Source: Pseudomonadales bacterium (GTDB taxonomy: Bacteria; Pseudomonadota; Gammaproteobacteria; Pseudomonadales; Azotimanducaceae). From it: a stretch of 55,938 bases of DNA. The stretch spans positions 1 to 55,938 of the forward strand of contig SLQW01000115.1 of NCBI GenBank assembly GCA_007131295.1, given 5' to 3'. Shown here in pieces: positions 26,407 to 36,505 of this stretch (within the stretch, counting starts at the first letter, position 1; each line of letters begins with the position of its first letter). Under the pieces are notes generated by a model. It did not search any database. It was not told the DNA's origin and was given only the letters and a program-made list of their open reading frames with translations. The position numbers and the translations under genes are program-made.

Positions 26407-27594
26407 ATGCCCGAGCTAGGCCCGATGGGCTTTGCGCCCCTTGCCGCGGCTGTGAGCCTGCTGCTGGCGCTGCTGCTGGCCAGTATCTTTCATCGCGGCC
26501 GTGCGGCGCTCACTGCCCTGGTCCTGCTCTGGCTTGGCTTCTGCCTTGGCGGTGCGATGGCCCTCGGTGTGCCTGCGCTGCCCGCGCAGCTCACCGAGGT
26601 CGCCCTCGTGCTTACCCCGTGGACCCTGCTGTTGATCCTGCTGCTGGCAGAGACGCCGCTCTTGTCCTTGCGCGGGCTGCTGGTGGTCGCGCTGCTGGGG
26701 CTGAAGACAGCGCTTGGGCTGTCGCTGCCGGCCGAGGTCTGGGGCGGAATATGGAGCCTGGAACGCTGGCCTGCGATGGTGCTGCCGGAAGCACTGCGCG
26801 ACGTTTCGGAGTTTCCGCTGCCGGGTGTCAGTGCCTGGGTGGGCATGCTTGGAGTGGTCGCCGCGGCGGCACGCTTCGCCCTCTGGCGCGATGCGCTGGA
26901 TCTCGGTCTGGCACTCGCACTGCTGGTTTCGGCCGTGTTGCCGTTGGGGTGGTTCCTCGGCGCCGCACCGTGGATGCCTCTGACGCTTGCGGGCATCGGT
27001 CTGCTTGCGAGTACCGGCTATGCGTCCTACCGCATGGCCTTTCTCGACGCGCTTACGGGGCTGCCGGGGCGCCGCATGCTGGACGAGTACCTGGCCCGCC
27101 TCGGCCGGCGCTATGCCGTGGCCATGGTGGACGTGGACCACTTCAAACAGTTCAACGACCGCCACGGTCACGAAGTCGGGGATCAGGTTCTGAAGCTGGT
27201 CGCGACCATGTTGCGGCGCCATTTTGGTCGTCATGCCTATCGCTATGGCGGTGAGGAGTTTACGGTGGTGTTCGCAGGAGGTGCCGCGGAGCGGGCAGAG
27301 GAGCGTTGCGAAGGCTTCCGGGCTGCGCTGGCGGTACGCAAGCTCGTCCTGCGCACAGGGGAGCGGACGGAAGGCGCCACTGGACCCAAGGCGCGTAAGT
27401 CCCGGACGAAGGCGGGTCGCGGGAAAGGGGTGGGCGTCACGGCGAGTATCGGTATCGCCGCCCGCGATGCCGATTACCGTACTCCCGAGGCCGTCCTCAA
27501 GCGCGCCGACGAGGCGCTTTATGCCGCGAAGCAGGCCGGCCGCAACCGGGTGGTCTTGGCCGGCCACAAGCCTGCTGCACGCCGAGCCGGTTAG
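26407..27594 (+). CDS. Membrane-bound diguanylate cyclase (GGEEF)
   Basis: A 395-residue diguanylate cyclase that should make c-di-GMP from two GTP. About seven hydrophobic helices (residues 8-205) form a membrane sensor region. A GGDEF domain follows, with metal-binding Asp242 (VDVDHFK) and the active-site loop GGEEF (281-285). The inhibitory RxxD site expected just before the loop is absent. About 25 Arg/Lys/Gly-rich residues (about 318-345) are inserted in the domain before the VTASIGIA strand. The 3' end overlaps the convergent SDR gene by 4 nt. Confidence 0.93.
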   Translation: MPELGPMGFAPLAAAVSLLLALLLASIFHRGRAALTALVLLWLGFCLGGAMALGVPALPAQLTEVALVLTPWTLLLILLLAETPLLSLRGLLVVALLGLKTALGLSLPAEVWGGIWSLERWPAMVLPEALRDVSEFPLPGVSAWVGMLGVVAAAARFALWRDALDLGLALALLVSAVLPLGWFLGAAPWMPLTLAGIGLLASTGYASYRMAFLDALTGLPGRRMLDEYLARLGRRYAVAMVDVDHFKQFNDRHGHEVGDQVLKLVATMLRRHFGRHAYRYGGEEFTVVFAGGAAERAEERCEGFRAALAVRKLVLRTGERTEGATGPKARKSRTKAGRGKGVGVTASIGIAARDADYRTPEAVLKRADEALYAAKQAGRNRVVLAGHKPAARRAG

Positions 27595-28574
27595 CCTGCC
27601 TGGGTCGTCTCCATCAGCTTCTGCAGATGGCCTTGCTGGGCGATGCGCTCGATGAACGACGGCCCGTAGGCGGCTTCCGGGTCGTCCCGTACGAGCTGGT
27701 CGATAACGTGGGCGTCGTCACCGATGAGAATGCGCCAGCGTTCGGCTCGAACCCCGTCGAGAATCACCGTCGCGGCCTCTGCGGCCGAGGTTGGGGCATT
27801 GTCCTTGAAGTCTCGGGCGCGTTGGCGGATCAGCTCGCGAATGCTGTCGTCGGGAAGATTGCCGACCGGCAGGCCCGCCGCTGAGATTTGATCCCGCAGC
27901 TCGGCGATTTCTGCTGCTGTCATCTGCTCCGGCGCACGCCCGAGCACCTTGCCGGAGTTCTCGACGATGGACGTGCCGATGTGGCCCGGCATGACCACCG
28001 ATACCTTGACGTGCGGGGCGTTGAGCCTGAGGTCGGTGATCAACGCTTCGGAGAAACCCTTGACCGCGAACTTGGCGGCGCAGTACGCGGTGTGCGGTGT
28101 CTGCGGGCCGATGGATGCCCAGAAGCCGTTGATGCTCGATGTGTTGACGATGTGTCCGGCATCCGCTGCCACCAGGGCAGGCATGAATGCGCGGCTGCAG
28201 TGGTAGACGCCGCCCCAGCAGATGGCGAAGGTCTTCTCCCAGCCGTCCACGGGACCATTGACGAAGCTGCCGCCGCCGCCGATGCCGGCGTTGTTGAAAA
28301 GCAGGTTGATGTGGTCGGTCTGATGTTCGGCCAGCACCGCATCGCGGAAGGCCTCGATCTGGGCCGGGTCGGAGACGTCGCAGATGTGCGAGGTCAGGCG
28401 GGTGCCGGCCGGAGCCTGGGCCAGGGCGAGTTCCCGCGTCTGGGCCATGTTGGCCTCATCGAGATCACAGATGGCGACGTGGCAGCCCTCGCCGGCGAGC
28501 TGGATAGCGAGCTCCCGTCCCATGCCGGTGCCGCCGCCGGTGATGACCGCGAGGCGGCCGGTGAAGTCCTTCAT
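27591..28574 (-). CDS. Short-chain dehydrogenase/reductase (extended C-terminus)
   Basis: A 327-residue classical SDR with cofactor motif TGGGTGMG (12-19), NNAG, catalytic Ser (NTSSINGF) and YCAAK. The Asp in ICDLDE after the second strand favours NAD(H) over NADP(H). It is about 70 residues longer than a standard SDR, with the extra part (about 225-327) helical and starting near VLGRAPEQMTAAEIAELRD. It overlaps the upstream VOC gene by ATGA and is convergent with the cyclase gene. The substrate is unknown. Confidence 0.88.
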   Translation of the reverse strand: MKDFTGRLAVITGGGTGMGRELAIQLAGEGCHVAICDLDEANMAQTRELALAQAPAGTRLTSHICDVSDPAQIEAFRDAVLAEHQTDHINLLFNNAGIGGGGSFVNGPVDGWEKTFAICWGGVYHCSRAFMPALVAADAGHIVNTSSINGFWASIGPQTPHTAYCAAKFAVKGFSEALITDLRLNAPHVKVSVVMPGHIGTSIVENSGKVLGRAPEQMTAAEIAELRDQISAAGLPVGNLPDDSIRELIRQRARDFKDNAPTSAAEAATVILDGVRAERWRILIGDDAHVIDQLVRDDPEAAYGPSFIERIAQQGHLQKLMETTQAG

Positions 28575-28948
28575 GCGTCTCCTCCCATGATGTATGCGCA
28601 GATTTTGTTGCCGTCGAGGTCGCGGAAGTAGGCGCCGAAGAAGTCGTCGCCACGTGGTCCGGGGTCGCCTTCGTTGCTGGCACCGAGTTCCAGGGCCTTC
28701 TTGTGGAGCGCGCGCACGGTCGCCTCGTCGCCGGCATTCAGCGCCACCATGGTGCCGTTGCCGGCGCTGGCCGACTCGCCGTCGTAGGGGGTACAGACGA
28801 CGAATATGGCCGCATCGGGGCGCGTTCCCCAGGCGATCATGCGGTCGTCCGACAGGAAGCGACGGGCGCCGAGTTCGTCGAGCAGAGCGTCATAGAATGC
28901 GCCTGCGGTACCGAGGTTGTTCGTGCCGAGGGTGATGTAGCCGATCAT
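28571..28948 (-). CDS. VOC (glyoxalase/bleomycin-resistance) family protein
   Basis: A 125-residue single VOC module: GYITLGTNNLGTAGAFYDALL at the N-terminus and YFRDLDGNKICAYI at the C-terminus. The latter includes the usual DPDGN-like motif in the form DLDGN. Members are metal-dependent lyases, dioxygenases or binding proteins. It is translationally coupled to the SDR gene. Confidence 0.87.
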   Translation of the reverse strand: MIGYITLGTNNLGTAGAFYDALLDELGARRFLSDDRMIAWGTRPDAAIFVVCTPYDGESASAGNGTMVALNAGDEATVRALHKKALELGASNEGDPGPRGDDFFGAYFRDLDGNKICAYIMGGDA

Positions 28949-29061
28949 GTGGCGCTTCCTCCCGATGGATCCTGCTGGCTCTGTCTTCGGAGCGCGGCGA
29001 CTTTACCACCACGCGCGGGATGTGGGCCGCTGGCCAGTTCGCGGCGATGCACCGCTTTCGT

Positions 29062-29089
29062 TTGCGCACAAGGTTCAGCGTTCGATAAT
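29062..29089 (+). promoter_or_regulatory. Possible promoter of the ABC importer operon
   Basis: TTGCGC (29062-29067) and GATAAT (29084-29089) are spaced by 16 nt. The -10 box matches 5 of 6 consensus positions. It lies 35 nt upstream of the substrate-binding lipoprotein start in the divergent gap with the VOC gene. Confidence 0.4.
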
Positions 29090-29123
29090 CTCAGTGGATT
29101 AATTTGGGGGCAAGGGAGCGGGC

Positions 29124-30713
29124 GTGCTGAGCCGGAGCGTTTGGAACGTGACCCGCTGCCGTCGCGGGGACCGACCTGTCGGCCTGCTGCTGGTCCTGTC
29201 GCTGCTGTGCCTGCTCTCTGCCTGTGAGCCGGGATCCGGGGCGGAAGTGCGCTACGGCGATGCCGACCCGGATGCGACCCTGCGCTTCGCCTTCGCCTCC
29301 GGCGTGACCCGCTTCGATCCCCATCGCGCGACCTCCAGCTACGACAATACCTGGCTGTTCCCGGTCTATGACCGACTGGTGCACATGGGCCCCGATGGCG
29401 CCGCCATCCCCGGGCTCGCGCGCGCCTGGCGCTATGGACCGGACGGAGCCTGGCTGGAGTTCGAGCTGCGCGAGGGCGTGTTGTTTCACGATGGCAGCCC
29501 CTTCGACGCCAGCGCCGTCGAAGCGAATCTCATGCGGGCCCGCAACATCCGCGGGTCGGCGGTGGCCTCCGAGCTCGCGGCAATAGAGCGTATCGAGATA
29601 CTCGACGATCACAGGCTGCGTTTGCATCTGCACTGGCCGGACGCGGCGCTGCCGCTGATTCTCTCGGATCGCGCCGGCATGATGATCGCGCCCGCCGCCT
29701 TCGACGACCCGCGTCTCGACCGCCGTGGCGTCGGCGCCGGCCCCTGGCGCCACTTGGAATTCCGGATGGGCAACCGCTCCGTCTACGAGCGCTTCGAGGA
29801 CCACTGGGATCCCACTGCGGCCGGTGTGAAGCGCCTCGAACTACGCCTGATCCCGGACGAAACCACGCGCCTGAATGCCGTCCGCAGCGGTCAGCTCGAC
29901 GGTACCAACCTGTCATCGCTGCAGATCGAGCAGGCCCGGCTCGCCGGCCTCGAGGTCATGAGCCGGGTCGGTGTCGAATTCCTGCACGTGCACCTGAACC
30001 GCAGCAGATCCCATTTCGATGACCGGCGCGTGCGCCAGGCCATGAACCATGCGCTCCGCCGCCAGGCCATTGTCGACGCGCTTGGCCTTGGCCACGGTCA
30101 GGCGACGATGCAGCCTTTTCCCGAAGGTTACGTTGCGTTCGATCCGGATACCGGGCGGCATTACTACGATCACGACCCGGCGCGTGCGCGGGCCCTGCTG
30201 GCGGAGGCCGGGCTGGCGGACGGTTTCGAGTTCGAACTGATCGTGCCCAACATCAGCGCCTTTCTGCCGCTTTTCGAAGCCGTATCGGATCAGCTGGCAA
30301 GCATCGGGATCCGCGCTCGGCCACGGGTTCTCGAAGGCGCGCAGATCAGCGAGCGCTTCTTCGGCGCCCAGGAGAGCGATGCGGCCCTGGTGCAGTGGGG
30401 CGGACGACCGGATCCGTCCCAGACCATCGATCTGTTGTTCACGCCGGGCGCGATGCCCAATCCGGGTGGACACAGCACGCCGGAAGTGGAGCGCCTCGCT
30501 GCAGCCGCGCGCCGTGAGATCGACCCTGAGCGTCGGCCGGAGGCCCTGCGCGCGGCGACGCGGGCGGTGTCTGAGGAGGCGTTGGCGCTGGTGCTTTCGC
30601 TGCCGCCAGCCAGCTTCGCGCTGAGTCCGGCGGTGGCCGGCTTCGAGACCTGGATCTCGGGCAACAAGCCCGAGTTTCGCGGCGTCACCCTGCGCCGGCG
30701 GGAGGGTGGCTGA
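29124..30713 (+). CDS. Peptide-type ABC transporter substrate-binding lipoprotein
   Basis: A 529-residue SBP_bac_5 (DppA/OppA-like) binding protein. A lipoprotein signal ending LLSAC (Cys34) anchors it. The domain contains the family segments DPHRATSSYDNTWLFPVYD, FELREGVLFHDGSPFDA and VRQAMNHALRRQAIVDA. It would capture oligopeptides, opines or related solutes in the periplasm and deliver them to the permeases encoded immediately downstream. The GTG start at 29124 lies 6 nt after AGGGAG. The next ATG begins directly after its stop. Confidence 0.93.
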   Translation: MLSRSVWNVTRCRRGDRPVGLLLVLSLLCLLSACEPGSGAEVRYGDADPDATLRFAFASGVTRFDPHRATSSYDNTWLFPVYDRLVHMGPDGAAIPGLARAWRYGPDGAWLEFELREGVLFHDGSPFDASAVEANLMRARNIRGSAVASELAAIERIEILDDHRLRLHLHWPDAALPLILSDRAGMMIAPAAFDDPRLDRRGVGAGPWRHLEFRMGNRSVYERFEDHWDPTAAGVKRLELRLIPDETTRLNAVRSGQLDGTNLSSLQIEQARLAGLEVMSRVGVEFLHVHLNRSRSHFDDRRVRQAMNHALRRQAIVDALGLGHGQATMQPFPEGYVAFDPDTGRHYYDHDPARARALLAEAGLADGFEFELIVPNISAFLPLFEAVSDQLASIGIRARPRVLEGAQISERFFGAQESDAALVQWGGRPDPSQTIDLLFTPGAMPNPGGHSTPEVERLAAAARREIDPERRPEALRAATRAVSEEALALVLSLPPASFALSPAVAGFETWISGNKPEFRGVTLRRREGG

Positions 30714-31658
30714 ATGCTGAACTTCATCCTGCAGCGGCTGCTGGCCCTGGTGCCGCTTCTGTTCATCGTCTCGCTGCTGGTTTTCTCTCTGGTGCTGATT
30801 ATTCCGGGCGACCCGGCCTTCATGCTGGCAGGGGAGGACGCCACGCCGGAGGAAATCGCGGCTATCCGTGCCGACATGGGTCTCGACGACCCGGTGCTGG
30901 TGCAGTACGCGCGCTGGACCGGTGGTGTCCTGCGGGGTGACCTCGGGACGTCACTGTTCTCCGATCAGCCGGTCCTGGAGGTGTTGCTGGAACGCCTGCC
31001 GGTCACCATTTCCCTCGCCGCGGCGGCGATCGTCATCTCGCTCCTGATCGCGATACCGGCCGGGGTCATCGCCGGTACCCGTCCTGGCAGCCTTGCCGAC
31101 CGCATCGTTACGCTGGGCGCTTCCAGCGGCCTCGCCATCCCGAATTTCTGGCTCGGCCTGATGCTGATCCTGGTGTTCGCGATCTGGAACGGCTGGCTCC
31201 CGGCGACCGGGTACGTGCCCATCACCGAGCACCCGGTGGCCTGGTTGCGCCACATCCTGTTGCCGGCGTTCACCCTAGGCCTGTCGGCGGCTGCGATCCT
31301 GACCCGACAGCTGCGTGGCGCGATGATCGAGGTCATGAACCAGGACTACATCCGCACCGCCCGTGCCAAGGGGCTGGCTTGGCGCTTCGTCGTGCTTAAG
31401 CACGGGCTCAAGAACGCCGCCATCCCGATGGTCACAATCCTCGGCCTGCAGGCGAACTACCTGCTTGGCGGTACGGTGATCGTGGAGCAGATCTTCGGCA
31501 TGCCCGGCCTCGGTCAGCTGGCTGTGGCATCGGTGTTCACCCGCGATCTGCCCATGATCCAGGGCGTCGTGGTGATGGCGGTGTTCGTTGCCGTGTTCGT
31601 CAACCTGCTGGTGGATATCTCCTACGGCTGGTTCAACCCTAAGGTGCGCCCACAATGA
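30714..31658 (+). CDS. dppB: ABC importer permease, DppB type
   Basis: A 314-residue inner-membrane permease with about six helices. It has the EAA-loop motif for ATPase contact (QDYIRTARAKGLAWRFVVLKH) and the N-terminal PGDPAFMLAGEDA region of DppB/OppB. Its stop overlaps the next permease by ATGA. Confidence 0.95.
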   Translation: MLNFILQRLLALVPLLFIVSLLVFSLVLIIPGDPAFMLAGEDATPEEIAAIRADMGLDDPVLVQYARWTGGVLRGDLGTSLFSDQPVLEVLLERLPVTISLAAAAIVISLLIAIPAGVIAGTRPGSLADRIVTLGASSGLAIPNFWLGLMLILVFAIWNGWLPATGYVPITEHPVAWLRHILLPAFTLGLSAAAILTRQLRGAMIEVMNQDYIRTARAKGLAWRFVVLKHGLKNAAIPMVTILGLQANYLLGGTVIVEQIFGMPGLGQLAVASVFTRDLPMIQGVVVMAVFVAVFVNLLVDISYGWFNPKVRPQ

Positions 31659-32541
31659 GCGAAGCGGCGGCAGGCCTCGAACAGCTCGGCGCGTCCGAGA
31701 GCGCGCGCCGGCGTTTCCTGCGGCGCTTTCGCAAGCAGCGGCCAGCGCTTTATGCGCTCGGCTTCCTGGTCCTGCTGGCGCTAGGTGCGCTGTTCGCGCC
31801 GTGGGTGGCGCCGTACGACCCATTGACCCAGAACCTGGATCGGGTCCTGGAATCACCGAGCTGGGACCACTGGTTTGGTACCGACGAGCTTGGCCGCGAC
31901 GTCGCCAGCCGCACTCTCTTCGCCGCCCGGATCTCGCTCATGGCCGCCTTCCAGGCGGTGCTGATCGCGCTCGTGATCGGCGTACCGCCAGGACTGCTGG
32001 CTGGCCTCGCCGGGGGCTGGGTCGACAACCTGATCATGCGGTTTACCGATGCGCTGATGGCTTTCCCGCCGCTGATTCTCGCTGTGGCCATCGTCGCTGC
32101 GCTCGGGCCGAGTCTGACCAACGCCATGATCGCGGTGGGCATTCTGCTGTCACCCACGTTCTTGCGGCTCATGCGCGGCACGGCCATGGCCGTTGCCCAT
32201 GAGACCTACGTGGAAGCGGCGCGCAGCATCGGCTGCAGCCAGGGTTGGATCATCGTTCGCCATATTCTGCCCAACGTCATCTCCCCGCTGTTCGTGCAGA
32301 TTTCGGTGTTCGCCGGTGTGGCCATGCTGGCGGAGGCGGGGCTGTCGTTTCTCGGGCTCGGTGCCCAGCCGCCGGATTCGAGCTGGGGTGCCATGGTGGG
32401 CCGTGGCTTCCGCTACATCAGCCTGTCGCCGTCCCTAATCGTGTTCCCGGGGTTGGCCATCGCCGTCACCGTGCTCGCGTTCTACGTCCTCGGGGACGGC
32501 TTGCGGGACGCCCTCGGGCGCGAAGTCCGGAGGGAAGACTG

Positions 32542-32542
<1 letters not shown>
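31655..32542 (+). CDS. dppC: ABC importer permease, DppC type
   Basis: A 295-residue permease of the DppC/OppC type. A cytoplasmic N-terminus leads to one helix, then the [19 protein letters not shown] segment and the core helices. The EAA-loop is [21 protein letters not shown], with [17 protein letters not shown] near the C-terminus. The stop overlaps the ATPase start by one base (TGATG). Confidence 0.95.
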
Positions 32543-33530
<988 letters not shown>

Positions 33531-33534
<4 letters not shown>

Positions 33535-34535
33535 GCACGCCGCTGCTTTCCGTACGGGATCTCGAAGTCACGTTCCGGCTGCGTGGCGGTCTGCTGCGTC
33601 CCACCCGTCTGCTGCGCGCCGTGAACGGAGTGAGCTTCGATATTGCGCCCGGGGAGACCCTGGCTGTGGTGGGGGAGTCGGGTTCCGGCAAGTCCACCAT
33701 CGCGCGCGCCGTCATGCGTCTGCTCGAGCCGAGTTCTGGCCGGATCCACCTCGATGGAGACGACGTCACGGCGCTGAAGGGTGAGGCGCTCCGGCGCATC
33801 AGGCCGAAACTGCAGATGGTGTTCCAGGATCCGTATTCGTCTCTGGACCCGTCCATGATCATCGCCGACGTGGTGGGCGAACCGCTCGTAGTGCATGGCC
33901 GGGCGCGGGGTGCCGATCTGGAGCGACGCGTGCAGGGACTGCTCGAGCACGTCGGGCTCGGCCGGTATCACATGAATCGTTACCCTTACGAGTTTTCGGG
34001 GGGCCAGCGCCAGCGTATCGCGATCGCCCGGGCCATCGCCCTGGAGCCGAAGCTTCTGGTGCTCGACGAAGCGGTGAGCGCGCTCGATGTGTCCACCCAG
34101 AATCAGATCCTGAACCTGCTCGAGGACCTGCGCAGTGAACTGGGCATCGCCTACCTGTTCATCTCGCACGATCTCGGTGTGGTGGAGCACATTGCCGACC
34201 GGGTCGCCGTGACCTATCTCGGTCGCATCGTCGAGGAAGGTCCAGCCGAACGCATCTTCTCTGCGCCGGCCCATCCCTACACGGAGGCGCTCCTGTCAGC
34301 GGTGCCGGTGCCGAATCCGCGTATCCAGCGCAGCCGTCAGCGCATCGTCCTGCCCGGAGACATTCCGAGCCCGCTGGCGCCGCCGGCGGGTTGTCCGTTT
34401 CACACCCGTTGCCCGCACGTCATGGATGTCTGCAAGACGGCGATGCCAGCGCACACGCCTATCGACGGCGGCGGCAGCGCTGCCTGTTTTCTGCACGACA
34501 CGGGAGTTGCGGGCGGTACGCGCCGCGCGTCATGA
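33531..34535 (+). CDS. dppF: ABC importer ATPase, DppF type
   Basis: A 334-residue second ATPase: Walker [22 protein letters not shown], signature FSGGQRQR, Walker [13 protein letters not shown], and the Cys-containing C-terminal segment [14 protein letters not shown]. It begins at the ATGA overlap with dppD and completes a self-sufficient five-gene importer. It converges with the VanZ-family gene. Confidence 0.95.
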
Positions 34536-34557
34536 GGCGCGGCTGCGAGGTCCTCGC

Positions 34558-35079
34558 TCAGGTATCCGAATGCTCGAGCGCCGAAGCCGGCGTCGGCGGC
34601 GGCCAACCCAGCCGTCGCACGGCCGCGAGCAGCGTGAGCCCGAGCAGCACCCCGGCCGTATTGAGGCCGACGTCCATGAGCGAGGGGTGGCGGCCGGGGG
34701 ATAGATGCTGCAACACCTCGGTGAGCACGACGAGGGCGGCAAGGAAGGCCCCAAGGCGCAGCCAGCCGATCACCGGGCGCAGACGGCCGAAGAGGAACCC
34801 GACCGCAGTGAACATGAGCACGTGTCCGAGCCCTGCACCGACCTGGCCTGGCGGCTTTTCATCCGCGACTGAGAACAGTGCCCAGAACCAGTTGGCAAGC
34901 GTGTGGATCGCATCGGCAGGCAGCAGGAGGGCAAGCAGCAGGCCCGTCAGCGCCAGCCGCGTTGCCCAGCGCAGCAGGCTGTGGTCGCGCTGGGTCCAGT
35001 ACACCGCGACAGCCAATGACGTCGCCGCGAACAGCATCAGCAGCGCTGGTCCTAGCATGGATTCGATCACTCCCATCAC
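34558..35079 (-). CDS. VanZ-like family membrane protein
   Basis: A 173-residue integral membrane protein with about five helices. It has the VanZ-family pattern: a hydrophobic segment followed by GLGHVLMFTAVGFLFGR and a late VLQHLSPGRHPSLMDVGLNTAGVLLG. The latter contains the conserved polar residues D and N of the last loop. VanZ homologues are linked to glycopeptide or lipoglycopeptide tolerance in some bacteria, but most proteobacterial members are uncharacterised. Confidence 0.82.
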   Translation of the reverse strand: MMGVIESMLGPALLMLFAATSLAVAVYWTQRDHSLLRWATRLALTGLLLALLLPADAIHTLANWFWALFSVADEKPPGQVGAGLGHVLMFTAVGFLFGRLRPVIGWLRLGAFLAALVVLTEVLQHLSPGRHPSLMDVGLNTAGVLLGLTLLAAVRRLGWPPPTPASALEHSDT

Positions 35080-35258
35080 GTACCGGCGGTTCTCCGACCC
35101 GAAGCGGTGGGACCGTAGTCGACGGCCCCGGTTCCATTGGCGCCCGTCTCATCCGCGGACATCAGTGGCACGGCATTGCACTTACGCCACGGTGTCACTG
35201 GCACCGCCCCGGTGCCTGTGGGCGTGCAACCATTCATCACTCGCTGGAGAGATAGCAC

Positions 35259-35723
35259 ATGAGTGAACGACTTGATGCGGAACTGCTCTACGAAATCACC
35301 TGTGATCTCGGCGAGGTTCAGAACATCGGCAAGACCCAGTACGGTACCCGCGGCATCATCCCCGTCACCGGCGGGCAGTTCGAAGGGCCGAAACTGCGCG
35401 GAATCATTCTGCCGAACTGTGCCGGCGAGTGGGGTCTCACGCGTCCTGACGGCGTCGGCCGCCTCGATGTCCGCATGACCCTCGCCACCGACGACGACGC
35501 CCTGATCTACCTCAGCTATAGCGGCGTCTTCGCCGGAGAGCCGGAAGTCATGGCCCGCGCCATGCGCGGTGAGGCGGACCCGCACGAGTTCTACTTCCGC
35601 ACCACGCCGCAGTTCGAGACCGGCGATCCACGCTACCTGTGGCTGAATCGCGTCGTGGCAGTCGGCTATGGACGCATGCTCCCCGGCTTCAAAGTGCATT
35701 ATCGTGTGTATCACATTCTCTGA
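35259..35723 (+). CDS. DUF3237 family protein
   Basis: A 154-residue soluble protein matching the DUF3237 pattern: an N-terminal ITCDLGEVQNIG strand, then GGQFEGPKLRGIILPNCAGEW, a YLSYSGVFAG segment, and a C-terminal YLWLNRVVAVGYGRML. The predicted fold is a lipocalin-like beta-barrel. No activity is established for the family as far as I know. ATG 35259 follows GGAGAGATAGC. Confidence 0.85.
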   Translation: MSERLDAELLYEITCDLGEVQNIGKTQYGTRGIIPVTGGQFEGPKLRGIILPNCAGEWGLTRPDGVGRLDVRMTLATDDDALIYLSYSGVFAGEPEVMARAMRGEADPHEFYFRTTPQFETGDPRYLWLNRVVAVGYGRMLPGFKVHYRVYHIL

Positions 35724-35771
35724 CCCTGTGAATGACTTTCCTGACCGACCACCCTGCGCAGGAGATGCGCG

Positions 35772-35803
35772 GGGTATCTCTGCGCGCTAGGCCACAGATA
35801 CCC
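35772..35803. repeat. Inverted repeat in the gap before the DUF2147 gene
   Basis: GGGTATCT (35772-35779) and AGATACCC (35796-35803) are perfect inverted arms separated by 16 nt, with partial extension outward (GCG and CGC). They lie in the 265-nt gap between the DUF3237 and DUF2147 genes, 48 nt after the first stop. The repeat could be a weak transcription terminator or a regulator site. Nothing else recognisable lies in this gap. Confidence 0.4.
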
Positions 35804-35988
35804 ACGCTGATGTCAGCGTTACGGTGGGAACGACCGCCGCAGCCATCGCAGCATCCGCTTTTCGCCCGCCGGATCATGAATGCAGGCGAGTCGCCGCATG
35901 AGCCCACTCCGTTTACCCCAAGGGGAAGTGACCGTGCGCGATCTCTCACCTATCCTGCCGGGCAACTTGCCCCACGCGGATCGCCATC

Positions 35989-36429
35989 ATGCGCCACCTT
36001 TCCATATCGCTGCTCGGCACGCTCCTGCTCGCCAGCGTCAACGCCCAGGGCGCCACTGGATTCTGGCGGACCATCGACGACAGCACCGGCGAACCCCGCT
36101 CGGTCGTCGCCATCATGGAGCGCGACGGCGCGCTCACGGGCCGCATCGTCGAACTCATCGATCCTCCCGTCGAGAACCCGGTCTGCGATCAGTGCCCCGG
36201 CGACAAGCGCGACGCCCCCGTGGAGGGTCTCGAGATCCTCTGGGGCTTCGAGGGTAGCCGCCGGGCCGATGAATGGACGGGCGGCGAACTGCTCGACCCG
36301 GAGAACGGCCGGGTCTACCGCGGACGGCTGCGGCTTATGGACGACGGTGAGCGACTCGAGGTGCGCGGCTTCGTCGGCGCGGCGCTGTTCGGCCGCAGCC
36401 AGATCTGGGAGCGGGTGGAGGCCCGCTGA
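35989..36429 (+). CDS. DUF2147 family periplasmic protein
   Basis: A 146-residue exported protein: signal peptide (about 1-22, ending NAQGA), then GFWRTIDDSTGEPRSVVAI and the family segments VCDQCPGDKRDAPVEG and RGFVGAALFGRSQIWERV. DUF2147 proteins are small beta-barrels common in proteobacteria with no settled role. The two close cysteines (CDQC) are conserved in the family and could bind metal or form a disulfide. Confidence 0.87.
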   Translation: MRHLSISLLGTLLLASVNAQGATGFWRTIDDSTGEPRSVVAIMERDGALTGRIVELIDPPVENPVCDQCPGDKRDAPVEGLEILWGFEGSRRADEWTGGELLDPENGRVYRGRLRLMDDGERLEVRGFVGAALFGRSQIWERVEAR

Positions 36430-36471
36430 GCACGACGCCGTCCTGATGTGGCGTCGGGGGTGAGGGGATCA

Positions 36472-36493
36472 GGGCGGGTCCCAAGACCCGCCC
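36472..36493. terminator. Hairpin between converging DUF2147 and SDR genes
   Basis: A 9-bp GC-only-type stem (GGGCGGGTC, 36472-36480, with GACCCGCCC, 36485-36493) and a CCAA loop lie between two converging stop codons. There is no T tract, so it would be a weak or bidirectional terminator. A second, smaller hairpin (CGACGCC 36433-36439 with GGCGTCG 36450-36456) lies just upstream. Confidence 0.5.
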
Positions 36494-36505
36494 CGAGCTG
36501 CGACC

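Noticed and set aside
26277-27254. Plus-strand frame overlapping the diguanylate cyclase gene in another phase
   Set aside because: The cyclase frame has GGEEF and conserved metal residues; the overlapping product is Ala/Gly/Arg-rich without structure.
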